Assembly: GCF_046254955.1 (NCBI RefSeq)
Contig: NZ_JBJXRG010000001.1
Location: 248,001-312,000 of the forward strand
Reading direction: 5' to 3'
Length of the DNA stretch: 64,000 nt
Source of the DNA: Qipengyuania_C sp046254955
GTDB taxonomy: Bacteria; Pseudomonadota; Alphaproteobacteria; Sphingomonadales; Sphingomonadaceae
Shown here: in pieces, positions 52,449-61,361 of the stretch
Layout of the letters: each line of letters starts with the position of its first letter
Numbering within the stretch: the stretch's first letter is position 1
Notes under the pieces: model-generated
The model's database searches: none
What the model was told of the DNA's origin: nothing
Seen by the model: only the letters and a program-made list of their open reading frames with translations
Made by a program: the position numbers and the translations under genes

Positions 52449-54119
52449 ATGAGGCGCTGGCAGAAATGGACACTCGGCATCGCAGGGCTGGTGATCGGGC
52501 TTGGCGCGCTCGGTTACTTCAACCGGACTGCGCTGATACTTGCATTTGTGAAGCACACAGCGGCGCAGGAGGAAATCGCTCCCAACCGCCCCATTGCGTG
52601 GCAGCAAGGGCCCTCTGAAGCCGAATTGACCCCGGCAGAGCGTCCGCCGAACATCGTTTTTATCCTGTTCGACGATCTCGGCATCAACGATCTATCGACT
52701 TTTGGTGGGGGTGTAGCAGGCGGCAAGGTGCCAACGCCCAATATCGATCGCCTCGCTGCAGAAGGCGCGATATTCACTCAGGCCTATTCAGGCAGCGCGA
52801 CTTGCGCGGTTTCGCGCGCGCAGCTGATGACCGGGCGCTATCCGACGCGCACTGGCTTCGAATACACGCCGACCCGCCCCGGATTCGGCAGGGTCGTCGC
52901 CATGGTTGCAAACGATATTCGCGACGATCTGCCACCTGCAAACTATGATGCCGAAGCAGAGGTTGGAAAGCCGCACTATGACGACATGGGGCTGCCCAGC
53001 GAGGAAGTGACTATCGCCGAAGTTCTCAAAGAACAGGGCTATCACAACGTCCATATCGGAAAGTGGCATCTCGGAACCGGCGATGGATTCCACCCGCTTG
53101 ACCAAGGCTTTGATGAAAGCCTGCTCATGACAGATCTCCTGCATCTGCCCGAGGATGATCCGAACGTCGCCAACGCCAAGGTCGAGTTCGACCCGATAGA
53201 CAAATTCCTGTGGGCGTCATCTCGATATGGTACCACATTTAACAAGAGCGAGAAATTCGAGCCGGGCGGCTATCTGGCGGACTATTGGACCGACCAGGCC
53301 GAACGCGTGATCGAAAACAACCGCAATCGGCCTTTCTTCCTCTACCTCGCGCACTGGGGCGTGCACACGCCGCTGCAGGCGACGCGCGAGGATTACGAGG
53401 CTGTCGGCGATATCTCGCCACATCGCTTGCGGGTCTATGCAGCAATGGTCCGCTCGCTGGACCGCAGCGTTGGTCGCGTGATGGCCAAGCTGGAGGCCGA
53501 GGGGCTCGCGGACAACACCATAATCGTCATCTCGAGCGACAATGGCGGTGCGGGATACATCGGATTGCCTGAAGTCAATGCGCCCTACCGCGGTTTCAAG
53601 ATCACATTCTTCGAAGGCGGCATTCGCGTGCCGTTGCTGGCGCGCTGGCCTGCGCGGATCCCAGCAGGGACGCGGATCGATATGCCGGCTGCGCATGTCG
53701 ATGTCATGCCGACATTGGCCGCAGTTGGCGGCGGCATACTACCAGCGGGCGTCCCGGTCGACGGGCGTAATTTGCTGCCAGCAATGACAGGTGCGGGTCA
53801 GATGGAACGACCGGACGCGCCGCTGTTCTGGAACAGCGGCTACTACAAGGTCGTGCGCGCCGGCGACTGGAAGCTGCAGGTCGATGGCAAGCAGGACAAG
53901 CGATGGTTGTTCGACCTGGCCAAAGATCCGACCGAGCAGGTCAACCTCGCCAGCCGAAATCCCGAAAAACTCGCCGAACTTGAAGCCTTGCTGGCTGCGC
54001 ATCACAACGATCGTAGGCCAGCCCTCTATCCGACCACAACCGATATGGTGACCATGATCGACAAGACGCTGGCCGAGCGGTTCGAGGACGGTGACGAGTA
54101 CATTTATTGGCCGAACTGA
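52449..54119 (+). CDS. type I sulfatase, membrane-anchored
   Basis: A 556-residue alkaline-phosphatase-superfamily sulfatase. An N-terminal membrane segment (IAGLVIGLGALGYF) anchors it. Metal-binding Asp75-Asp76 are in FILFDDLGIND, and the formylglycine site is SATCAVSRAQLMTGR with Cys119. The usual CxPSR core has Val instead of Pro at the third place. Later motifs HIGKWHLG and ISSDNGGAG are intact. A formylglycine-generating enzyme is encoded 3.3 kb downstream. Start 52449 is behind GGAAGG; an ATG at 52434 is in frame. It probably removes sulfate from a small organic sulfate ester. Confidence 0.88.
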   Translation: MRRWQKWTLGIAGLVIGLGALGYFNRTALILAFVKHTAAQEEIAPNRPIAWQQGPSEAELTPAERPPNIVFILFDDLGINDLSTFGGGVAGGKVPTPNIDRLAAEGAIFTQAYSGSATCAVSRAQLMTGRYPTRTGFEYTPTRPGFGRVVAMVANDIRDDLPPANYDAEAEVGKPHYDDMGLPSEEVTIAEVLKEQGYHNVHIGKWHLGTGDGFHPLDQGFDESLLMTDLLHLPEDDPNVANAKVEFDPIDKFLWASSRYGTTFNKSEKFEPGGYLADYWTDQAERVIENNRNRPFFLYLAHWGVHTPLQATREDYEAVGDISPHRLRVYAAMVRSLDRSVGRVMAKLEAEGLADNTIIVISSDNGGAGYIGLPEVNAPYRGFKITFFEGGIRVPLLARWPARIPAGTRIDMPAAHVDVMPTLAAVGGGILPAGVPVDGRNLLPAMTGAGQMERPDAPLFWNSGYYKVVRAGDWKLQVDGKQDKRWLFDLAKDPTEQVNLASRNPEKLAELEALLAAHHNDRRPALYPTTTDMVTMIDKTLAERFEDGDEYIYWPN

Positions 54120-54139
54120 GCCAACAGGAGGACCAAACC

Positions 54140-54586
54140 TTGGCCGTGCTGCCGCCTTCCACCAACGATCGCTACAATGGTCCCCGGGCCGCCGCCTGGT
54201 TCCTGACTCTCATGTCGATCATCACGATCGTGCCAGGCAACATTCACACATTCCTGCCCGATGGCGGCGCAGGAGTTATCGCAGGACGTGACCTCTCGGT
54301 AAATGGCGACACCATTATCCGCCTGTTTGCCTGGGCCGGGGCAACGCAGATCGTCTGGGGGATAATGCTCCTGCTGATCTCACTGAGATATAGGAGTTTT
54401 GTGCCGCTGGCTCTCGGCCTGCTGGTTCTCGAACGCTGCATTCACACATGGACCATGTGGGGTCCGAAGGGTCAAGCAGACGGCTATCTGCCACCCGAGG
54501 CCTACGTTACAGTGGTGCTCGTGCCGCTTCTCCTCGGCTTCCTTTTTCTCTCGCTCCGCGCGCCGCGTGAGTCGAAGGCCCCATGA
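54140..54586 (+). CDS. four-TM membrane protein, paralogue of 58795-59262
   Basis: A 148-residue protein with four hydrophobic segments. A TTG at 54140 is the likely start because AGGAGG lies 8 bases before it. The middle (RLFAWAGATQIVWGIMLLL, then LRYRSFVPLALGLLVLE) aligns well with the protein encoded at 58795-59262 on the other strand. No family or function is known to me. It overlaps the acyl-CoA synthetase gene by 4 bp and follows the sulfatase by 20 bp, so it is part of the cluster operon. Confidence 0.8.
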   Translation: MAVLPPSTNDRYNGPRAAAWFLTLMSIITIVPGNIHTFLPDGGAGVIAGRDLSVNGDTIIRLFAWAGATQIVWGIMLLLISLRYRSFVPLALGLLVLERCIHTWTMWGPKGQADGYLPPEAYVTVVLVPLLLGFLFLSLRAPRESKAP

Positions 54587-56142
54587 CATCCGCCGAACTT
54601 CCGTCGCACGGTCCTGCACATGGGTTTGACTGGATCGCTACCGCAGCTGACCGAACGCCAGACAACCTCGCGCAGATCGACATCGCGAGCTCGCGGCGCT
54701 TTACCTATGGGCAGATGAATGCTCGCGTCGGCGCTCTGGCGGCGCATTTTCGCTCGCTCGGCATCGAGAAGGGCGACCGCGTCGCCTACCTGATGATGAA
54801 CAGCAGCGACGTGTTCGAAGTAATCTTCGCGTGCTGGCGCATTGGCGCAGTTGCGGTCGCGCTGAACTGGCGACTTACAGGCGAAGAGCTTGCCTTCATT
54901 GCCGAAGATGCTGGGCCCAAGGTACTTATCAATGACCGGGACCTGGGCGAGCTTGCCACAGCTATTGCGGACATGTCGTGCTTCGAATGCCGGATCGAAA
55001 CCGCCAGCAATGGCAGCGAAAGCGATTATGAGCGCGCGATCGCCGGGTCGGATCCTTTGATTAAACCGGACGAGCCCCCGCTGCTCGGGGACATCTGTAT
55101 GCTGATGTATTCGTCGGGAACGACGGGATTACCTAAAGGCGTGGTGATCACCCATCAGATGCAGCTGCTCAACGCCTGGGGGACGATTGCCGATGCTGCG
55201 ATCAGCATGGACTCGGCAGCGCTGTGCTTCATGCCGCTGTTCCACATCGCAGGCGTAAATGGCGTCATCGGGCCGTGCTTTCTTGCCGGAGCCTGCGTTG
55301 CCGTGGTGAGAACTTTCGATCCCGGAAAGGTGCTTGGTCTGATCGACGATCCCGAGCTGGCCGTGACGCACTTCGTCGCCGTGCCAGCGATCTACCAGGT
55401 GATGCTTGCCCACCCGCAAGCTGAGGTAACCGATTTTTCGAGGATTGTTACCTCGTTCGTGGGGGCCTCTTCGGTGCCTCGCTCGCTCTTGGAAGGATGG
55501 AGGGCACGCGGGCTGCGGTTGCGCGAAGGCTATGGTCTGACGGAAAGCGCGGGCGCCGGGGTGACAATGCCCGCCCACCTCGCCGGGCAGCCGATCGAAG
55601 CAAGCGGAAAGGCTTCGCATGCGTTCGAATTGAAAATCGTCGATGACGAAGGGCAAGAGGCCTCATTGGGCGAGCTCTGGATGCGCGGGCCCTGTATCAC
55701 CCCAGGCTATTGGAACCGCCCCAAGGCCAATCGCGAGAGCTTTGTCGATGGCTGGTTCCGCACCGGGGACATTGTCTCGCGCACAGATGATGGCTTTTAC
55801 AAGATCGAAGACCGGTTGAAGGATATGTATATCTCGGGCGGTGAGAACGTATATCCGGCAGAGGTCGAGGGTGCCATTTATGGGCGCGACGACATCGCCG
55901 AAGTGGCTGTGATCGGACTGCCCGATGAACGCTGGGGCGAGATCGGATGTGCGGTGGTGGTGCCAAAGCAGGGCGCCGACATTGGGCTGGATGAACTTCG
56001 CGCAGGCCTTGAGGGCAGGCTCGCCCGCTACAAGCTCCCGGCACGGATCGAACTGGTTGAAAGCCTGCCGCGTACCGCCTCGGGCAAGGTGAAAAAGAAC
56101 GAATTGAGAGAGCTCTTCTTGAGAGAGAATGCGCAACCATGA
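54583..56142 (+). CDS. acyl-CoA synthetase (AMP-forming)
   Basis: A 519-residue ANL-superfamily enzyme that activates a carboxylic acid as acyl-AMP and then acyl-CoA. The phosphate loop MYSSGTTGLPKGV is near residue 183, then REGYGLTESAGAG, the hinge region WFRTGDIVSRTDDGFYKIED, RLKDMYISGGENVYPAEVE and the catalytic lysine in PRTASGKVKKNE. All are intact. The substrate cannot be read off. It overlaps both neighbours by 4 bp, so it lies in an operon of sulfatase, four-TM protein and DUF1330-like membrane protein. Confidence 0.92.
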   Translation: MTSAELPSHGPAHGFDWIATAADRTPDNLAQIDIASSRRFTYGQMNARVGALAAHFRSLGIEKGDRVAYLMMNSSDVFEVIFACWRIGAVAVALNWRLTGEELAFIAEDAGPKVLINDRDLGELATAIADMSCFECRIETASNGSESDYERAIAGSDPLIKPDEPPLLGDICMLMYSSGTTGLPKGVVITHQMQLLNAWGTIADAAISMDSAALCFMPLFHIAGVNGVIGPCFLAGACVAVVRTFDPGKVLGLIDDPELAVTHFVAVPAIYQVMLAHPQAEVTDFSRIVTSFVGASSVPRSLLEGWRARGLRLREGYGLTESAGAGVTMPAHLAGQPIEASGKASHAFELKIVDDEGQEASLGELWMRGPCITPGYWNRPKANRESFVDGWFRTGDIVSRTDDGFYKIEDRLKDMYISGGENVYPAEVEGAIYGRDDIAEVAVIGLPDERWGEIGCAVVVPKQGADIGLDELRAGLEGRLARYKLPARIELVESLPRTASGKVKKNELRELFLRENAQP

Positions 56143-56807
56143 CCAAGGCGAAATGGATCTGGATCGGATTTCTCGGAATCCTTTATGCAGGTTTCTGGGC
56201 ATGGTATGGCGGCAATGGCGATCCGCTAACCGAGGCCGAGGGCGAAGAGCTCCTCTCGCGTATGGAGCAAATGTACGATTTGGATCGCGACGAGGCACCG
56301 GCGGGTAGCATGCTGCGCAACCTTGCGGACATGATCCCGCGAGATGACGGACGCGAATTCTACGCGGTGAATCTGGAGACACGCAAGCAAGGCCCCGAGG
56401 CCATCGCGGCCGAAGAGGAGTATACAGGCAGGGTTGTGCCGCTTCTCCTCGCACGCGGCAGCCACCCCGTCTTTTTGAGCGAGCCTGCGGGGCTGATGCT
56501 CGGCGAATATGGCAATGAAATCGATCGCGTGGCGGTTATCCGTTATCGCTCGCTCCGCGACCTTATCGACATGATCCTTGATCCTGCAATGACAGATGCG
56601 CGCGAATATAAATACGGCGCGCTCGAGCACACCGAAGTCTTCATCACGCGTCCGACGCTGACGTTCGTGCAGGTGCGGCTGATGGTCGGTTTGCTCGTCT
56701 TGGCGCTCGCCTGGGCAGGCCTGGCAGTGATTGGCCGGCTCGAAGAGCGCAAGTCTGCTGGAGATTCGGCACAATCGGTGCCATTGCTTGGGCGGGATTA
56801 TGCTTGA
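56139..56807 (+). CDS. membrane-anchored DUF1330-like protein
   Basis: A 222-residue protein with a membrane helix at each end (WIWIGFLGILYAGFWAWYG and LMVGLLVLALAWAGLAVIG). The part between, residues about 60-175, has the layout of a dimeric alpha/beta-barrel like DUF1330: REFYAVNLETRK, VVPLLLARGSHPVFLSEP and VAVIRYRSLRDLIDMILDP. A stand-alone DUF1330 protein is encoded at 58385. It overlaps the acyl-CoA synthetase gene by 4 bp. Its role is unknown; DUF1330-fold proteins can bind or isomerise small polar compounds. Confidence 0.75.
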   Translation: MTKAKWIWIGFLGILYAGFWAWYGGNGDPLTEAEGEELLSRMEQMYDLDRDEAPAGSMLRNLADMIPRDDGREFYAVNLETRKQGPEAIAAEEEYTGRVVPLLLARGSHPVFLSEPAGLMLGEYGNEIDRVAVIRYRSLRDLIDMILDPAMTDAREYKYGALEHTEVFITRPTLTFVQVRLMVGLLVLALAWAGLAVIGRLEERKSAGDSAQSVPLLGRDYA

Positions 56808-56816
56808 GGGTGAGTA

Positions 56817-57440
56817 ATGGCGCGTAAATCTGCAGCAGTCAGGAATACGATCGAGGGTGAGGAGCCCCATACAGACGGCAGACGCGAGCGGAGCCGGGCG
56901 AGCAGACGCGCGATCATTCACGCCATGATGGACCTGATTGTCGAGGGTGATATCGATCCCAGCGCGGCCAGGGTTGCCGAGAGAGCTGGCGTAGGCCTGC
57001 GCTCGGTCTTCCGCCATTTCGACGATAAGGAGACCCTCTACCGCGAAATGAATGCGATCTTGGGCGAAGCCTATGTGCCGCAGATGCGCGAACCTTACAG
57101 ATCAACCGATTGGCGCGAGCAATTGGGCGAACTGGTGGAGCGCCGGGCTAAGGTCTACGAAGAGATTGCACCTTTCCGTATCTCGACCAGCGTGCAACGA
57201 TTTCATTCGCCCACATTGATGGAGAATTATCGAGGGTTGCTCAAAGCTGAGCGCAAGGCGCTTGATGCAATCCTGCCAGAACCTGTTCGCAATGACGAAC
57301 ATCGGGCGCGTGCCATTCTACTGGCCACCAGCTTCGATTCCTGGCGCCTGTTTCGTCACGACGAAGAACTGTCGAAGAAAAAGACTCTCGAGGCGATCAA
57401 GCACCTTTTGCAGGACGTTCTCGACCAGATCGAAGACTGA
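56817..57440 (+). CDS. TetR-family regulator of the catabolic cluster
   Basis: A 207-residue TetR protein. The HTH is in SRRAIIHAMMDLIVEGDID to VGLRSVFRHFDDKETLYREM (residues 29-80). The C-terminal domain has no known ligand match. It starts 9 bp after the DUF1330-like gene, and its stop overlaps the start of the FGE gene by one base, so it is expressed with the cluster it probably controls. The TGGCACT-type sites at 49.95 and 61.4 kb are candidates for its operators. Confidence 0.88.
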   Translation: MARKSAAVRNTIEGEEPHTDGRRERSRASRRAIIHAMMDLIVEGDIDPSAARVAERAGVGLRSVFRHFDDKETLYREMNAILGEAYVPQMREPYRSTDWREQLGELVERRAKVYEEIAPFRISTSVQRFHSPTLMENYRGLLKAERKALDAILPEPVRNDEHRARAILLATSFDSWRLFRHDEELSKKKTLEAIKHLLQDVLDQIED

Positions 57441-58381
57441 TGCATTTGCGTGTTTATGTCCTGGCCTTGCTTTTCCTAGCCGGTTGCTCGGCACAAGAGG
57501 AGGGCGATGCACCCAACTCGGAAGTGAGCCAATGCAAGGGAATTTCCAAACCCGGCGAGATGGTCTGGATCAACGGGGGAAAATCCGTCATAGGCGAGGA
57601 CCCTCGCTATGCCGAGGAAGGGCCGCCGCGCGAAGCGGAGATTCCTGGCTTCTGGATTTCTGCAACCGAAGTTACCAACGAACAGTTTGCCGAGTTTGTC
57701 CGCGAGACCGGCTATGTAACGATGGCGGAGCGCGACCCGCCCGCCATTTCCGGAGCGCCTCCCGAGATGCTCCAGCCGGGCTCGGCAACATTCCGAGTGC
57801 CGACCTCCGGCAACCGCAGCTGGTGGGCATGGACCGTCGGGGCGCAGTGGCGTGCGCCGAACGGTAATGGCTCTTCAATCGAAGGAAGAGCGTACGATCC
57901 TGCTGTCCAGGTCGCCTATGACGACGCACTGGCCTATGCCGAATGGGCCGGAATGAGCCTGCCTAGCGAAGAGCAATGGGAATATGCTGCTCGCGCTGGA
58001 TCAGACAGCCCTCCGGAACCCAAGGATGCTTTGGGCAAGCCGCAGGCAAACTACTACCAGGGCGTGTTTCCCGCTAGGGATCTAGGCGAAGACGGATTTA
58101 CCTCACGCGCACCGGTCGGTTGCTTCGAACCAAACGCATTCGGGCTCTACGACATGATCGGCAATGTGTGGGAATGGACTTCGACTGAAGGTGAGCGCGC
58201 CGACGCGGTGGAGCAGGTCAGCGTGATCAAGGGCGGTTCGTTCCTGTGCGCGGCCAATTATTGCGCGCGATACCGACCTGCCGCCCGGCAATTCCAGGAA
58301 CGCGGACTAGGCACCGATCATATCGGTTTTCGAGTGATTGATACTGCGCGGGAGCCACCCGCATCGAACGGAGAGGATTAG
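57440..58381 (+). CDS. formylglycine-generating enzyme, lipoprotein
   Basis: A 313-residue FGE/SUMF1-domain protein. It oxidises the active-site cysteine of sulfatases to formylglycine. The lipobox FLAGC (Cys16) predicts a lipid anchor, so it would act outside the cytosol. The family pattern runs from EMVWINGGKSVIGED through ATEVTNEQFAEFVRETGY and SLPSEEQWEYAARAG to the catalytic pair in GGSFLCAANYCARYRP and ends in DHIGFRV. Both catalytic cysteines are present, so it should be an active FGE and not only an FGE-fold protein. The likely client is the sulfatase at 52449. Confidence 0.9.
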   Translation: MHLRVYVLALLFLAGCSAQEEGDAPNSEVSQCKGISKPGEMVWINGGKSVIGEDPRYAEEGPPREAEIPGFWISATEVTNEQFAEFVRETGYVTMAERDPPAISGAPPEMLQPGSATFRVPTSGNRSWWAWTVGAQWRAPNGNGSSIEGRAYDPAVQVAYDDALAYAEWAGMSLPSEEQWEYAARAGSDSPPEPKDALGKPQANYYQGVFPARDLGEDGFTSRAPVGCFEPNAFGLYDMIGNVWEWTSTEGERADAVEQVSVIKGGSFLCAANYCARYRPAARQFQERGLGTDHIGFRVIDTAREPPASNGED

Positions 58382-58384
58382 GAC

Positions 58385-58798
58385 ATGCAAGTCGTCAATC
58401 AGGTGAACCCGTCTGGCGAACGAATGAAGGAGTTCTTCGGGGTCGAGGAAGACGGACCTTTCGTCATGGTCAATCTCCTCAAGTTCAAGGATAAAGCTGA
58501 GTATCCTGACGGCTGCGAGACCGCGCTAAGCGGGGCAGAAGCCTATGCGATCTATGCTGCAGCGGTCCCGAAATGTCTGGAGCAGGTTGGCGGCAAACCG
58601 CGATTTGGCGGTGCTGTTACGGGGCTGATGCTCGGCGAAATTGAGGAGGAGTGGGACATGATCGCACTGGCAGAATATCCATCGCTCGAAGCAATGCGGA
58701 CCATGATTATGTCACCGCAGTATCAGGAGATCGCGGTGCACCGTTCAGCTGGCCTTGCAGGACAGCTCAATATCAAGACCAAGCCGGGCGGCTTTTAG
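58385..58798 (+). CDS. DUF1330 family protein
   Basis: A 137-residue soluble protein with the DUF1330 layout: GPFVMVNLLKFKDKAEYP near the start, YAAAVPKCLEQVGGKPRFGG in the middle and WDMIALAEYPSLEAMRTMIM before the C-terminus. It follows the FGE gene by 3 bp. Its stop overlaps that of the convergent four-TM gene by 4 bp. The family forms dimeric alpha/beta barrels of mostly unknown function. Confidence 0.88.
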   Translation: MQVVNQVNPSGERMKEFFGVEEDGPFVMVNLLKFKDKAEYPDGCETALSGAEAYAIYAAAVPKCLEQVGGKPRFGGAVTGLMLGEIEEEWDMIALAEYPSLEAMRTMIMSPQYQEIAVHRSAGLAGQLNIKTKPGGF

Positions 58799-59262
58799 GC
58801 TTCGGAATTCTTCTCCGGCCACAGCGCCAGCACCAACATTACCAGCGCGACAATCGGCACGACAAGATTGCCGATCTGGCCCGGTGCGGTGCTGATCGTT
58901 TCCACGGGTTTGAACTGGCCGACCAATCCTCGGCCGGTCCATTCGACAAGCAAAACCAGCCACAAGAGCGGCACCATGGATTTGTAGCGAAGAGCTGCCA
59001 GTAGCATGATCATGCCAAGCAGCAGCTGGATCAGGCCCCATTGCGCAAAAATGGCGATAATAGTGGCGGAGGCTCCGTCAGGATAACTGTTGAGCGGGAT
59101 GGTAGCGAGGCTTTGTGCGCCGCCATCGGGTGCCAGCATATGGTGCTGACTGCGCCAAAGTGTGATCGCGGTTATCGGATAAAACACCCATAGCGCAAGT
59201 CTGTTGCCGCGATAGACATTGTCGAACTGCGCCGGAAGCAGACGGTCCAGAACGTGTTTCAT
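58795..59262 (-). CDS. four-TM membrane protein, paralogue of 54140-54586
   Basis: A 155-residue protein with four hydrophobic segments. Its core (IFAQWGLIQLLLGMIMLLAA, then LRYKSMVPLLWLVLLVEW) aligns with the one encoded at 54140. Its start overlaps the stop of the GST-like gene by 4 bp, so it is the last gene of a minus-strand operon of MBL-fold hydrolase, GST-like protein and itself. Function unknown. Confidence 0.82.
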   Translation of the reverse strand: MKHVLDRLLPAQFDNVYRGNRLALWVFYPITAITLWRSQHHMLAPDGGAQSLATIPLNSYPDGASATIIAIFAQWGLIQLLLGMIMLLAALRYKSMVPLLWLVLLVEWTGRGLVGQFKPVETISTAPGQIGNLVVPIVALVMLVLALWPEKNSEA

Positions 59263-60251
59263 TGAAGGAACCCTAGGCAGTTTGCGGCAGAAAGCACCGG
59301 ATCGATCCGCCCCCGCGTTTCATCGCTTAGTGCAGCGTAGCGCGACCGTAGATTAGCCAAGCATTTGAGCTGATATTTGAACGTGCCTTGCTCATAAGGC
59401 ATGCCATCTACTTCGATCCGGAATGTCTTCTCGCCTGCTTCTGCGGCTTTGGCATTGGCAAGCAGAAAAGGAACATAGACCCGGCCAACCTCTGCAAGCA
59501 AAATTTCGACGGCGGGCCTTAGCGGAGCCTCAGATTCGTTCCACTCGCCTTCGATGCCCGACGCATCATCGACATGCAGCAACCAACGGAATGTGTAGGG
59601 ATAGTCGGCGCGCATCATCGATTGCGCCGTGGGATCAACGCCGAGTTGTGATAACTGCCCGTAGATGCCCAGTTCAGCGAGCGAAGGGCGGCTGCCGAAC
59701 AGCCAGTGTTCGTTCACCACATGCTCTTCGAGTGCTTGCAAAACCCTGCGGGTCGAATCTTCGATTAGCGGGAAATTCGCACGCGTGCAGCCGACAATCG
59801 CCATGCGGCCGACCTGCCGATCGCGGAACACCTCCGCCATGCCCTGACTGGATTCCAGCCCGCCGCCCTTGAGCGCGTCGAACGATAGCCAGCGGCTCAT
59901 CTGGATCTGGTCGACTTCCTCCAGCCAGCGGTAACCGAACATCGCCTTGGTGAGCCATTCATCGGCGAAATCTTCGATGAGGTGCGCAATAAGGGCCAGT
60001 GCCGGGTCTTCCGGAACGACTTTGCGTTCGGAATGCCGTTCTTCAAGATCGTAGAGTACTGGAGTGCTATCGTTCCTGAAGCTGCCGTCGGGATACTCGA
60101 TGATCGGAATAACGGGCGGCAGGCCTTTTTCGGCGGCAAGTTGCTGCATCTGGCTGCCGTGCGACCAGATGTGCGTGATCCGGCGATAGCGCATCAGGGC
60201 GCGCATTTTCAGCGAATAGGGCGAGCCCAGGGCACCATGAATCGTGTACAT
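59259..60251 (-). CDS. glutathione S-transferase-like protein
   Basis: A 330-residue protein with an N-terminal thioredoxin-fold GST domain (YTIHGALGSPYSLKMRALMR, then PVIPIIEYPDGSFRNDSTPV) and a helical C-terminal domain (HWLFGSRPSLAELGIYGQL). The ATG at 60251 is behind GAGGAG. It is longer than typical GSTs (about 220) because of some 70 extra C-terminal residues. The catalytic residue could be Ser15 in GSPYS. It may conjugate or dehalogenate a catabolic intermediate, which would suit the nearby haloalkane dehalogenase. Confidence 0.85.
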   Translation of the reverse strand: MYTIHGALGSPYSLKMRALMRYRRITHIWSHGSQMQQLAAEKGLPPVIPIIEYPDGSFRNDSTPVLYDLEERHSERKVVPEDPALALIAHLIEDFADEWLTKAMFGYRWLEEVDQIQMSRWLSFDALKGGGLESSQGMAEVFRDRQVGRMAIVGCTRANFPLIEDSTRRVLQALEEHVVNEHWLFGSRPSLAELGIYGQLSQLGVDPTAQSMMRADYPYTFRWLLHVDDASGIEGEWNESEAPLRPAVEILLAEVGRVYVPFLLANAKAAEAGEKTFRIEVDGMPYEQGTFKYQLKCLANLRSRYAALSDETRGRIDPVLSAANCLGFLQ

Positions 60252-60262
60252 TGGCGGTCTCC

Positions 60263-61330
60263 TCACATGAGTTCGCGCTGCTCGATGGTATCACCAGAGG
60301 ACGGCAGCGAGAACAACATGCCATCCTCGCCCACGACCAGCTTGCCGTCGAAGCGGTCGGGCGCGTCACCAAGAAACGCAGGATAAAGGTATGCGTTCGG
60401 CAGCGGCGGAACGAGATGGCTAAGCACCAGCATTTGCGCGCCAGCGGCTTGTGCGCTCTCGGCGGCATCCTGGGGTGACGCGTGGTAATCCCGAATATCA
60501 AGCATGATCTTGGCCGCACTGTCATTGCCATTCGCGGAAAGAATATCCTGCATATCGCTCACCATTTCCATCTGCAGTGCCTCGTGCACGATCAGGTTGG
60601 CACCTCGGCAGACGCTCTCGAGATTGGCGGATTTTTTGGTATCGCCGCTGATGCAGATTGATCGCCCCTTGTAATCGAACCGATAGCCGACCGCTGGATC
60701 GACCGGATCATGCGGGACTTTAAAGGCTGTGACCTTCAGGCCGTCGCGTTCGAAAACCATGGGGCTATCTTCCGACATTTCGAAGGGCAGAGCTTGCGCG
60801 CCTCCGCCGCTCGAAGGGGCCACATCTTCGCCGTGATGCGCGGTGCGATAAGTGTCGTCAGTGGCATAGGCTGCGTTGAACCCGTCGACGATGGCCTCGA
60901 CCCCGGAAGGGCCATACACGGGTAGCGGAGCCGTGTTTGTCCCGCGCACCCAGTGGTTCAGCATAAGCGGTCCCATTCCGTCGATATGGTCGGAGTGGAA
61001 GTGGGTCAGCAACACACCGTCGAGCTGGCCTGGATTGATGCCCATCAGGTTGAGGTTCCGGCTCCCGCCTTCGCCGATATCGACAACGAACATTAGTTTG
61101 CCTGCAACCACGAAATTGCATGGGCCGGCGCGATCGAGGTTCGCCATCGGTGAACCTGTACCGCACAGGCCGACATGCAAGCCGTCTTCGAGCCCGGCAA
61201 AGGTGTCGCGCGCAGTGTTCTGCTCCATCGCGCGCTGGAACAGCCATGTTCCAATGGGCTTCTGCAGTGCGAACAATGCCGCGAATGCCAATGCGACTAC
61301 GGCCATTAAGCCAATCCCAATTTTCTTCAC
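60263..61330 (-). CDS. metallo-beta-lactamase-fold hydrolase, exported
   Basis: A 355-residue MBL-fold protein with an N-terminal membrane segment (IGLMAVVALAFAALFAL). The metal site is LLTHFHSDHIDGMG (about residue 107-120), followed by CISGDTKKS and VLSHLVPPLP, all as in RNase Z/arylsulfatase-type MBL enzymes. The exported location rules out an RNA role. It is first in a minus-strand operon and is divergent from the MDR reductase gene; the gap holds two TGGCACT-type motifs. Confidence 0.87.
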   Translation of the reverse strand: MKKIGIGLMAVVALAFAALFALQKPIGTWLFQRAMEQNTARDTFAGLEDGLHVGLCGTGSPMANLDRAGPCNFVVAGKLMFVVDIGEGGSRNLNLMGINPGQLDGVLLTHFHSDHIDGMGPLMLNHWVRGTNTAPLPVYGPSGVEAIVDGFNAAYATDDTYRTAHHGEDVAPSSGGGAQALPFEMSEDSPMVFERDGLKVTAFKVPHDPVDPAVGYRFDYKGRSICISGDTKKSANLESVCRGANLIVHEALQMEMVSDMQDILSANGNDSAAKIMLDIRDYHASPQDAAESAQAAGAQMLVLSHLVPPLPNAYLYPAFLGDAPDRFDGKLVVGEDGMLFSLPSSGDTIEQRELM

Positions 61331-61361
61331 GGCAAATCTCCATGGTTTGTGCCGAAAGAAA

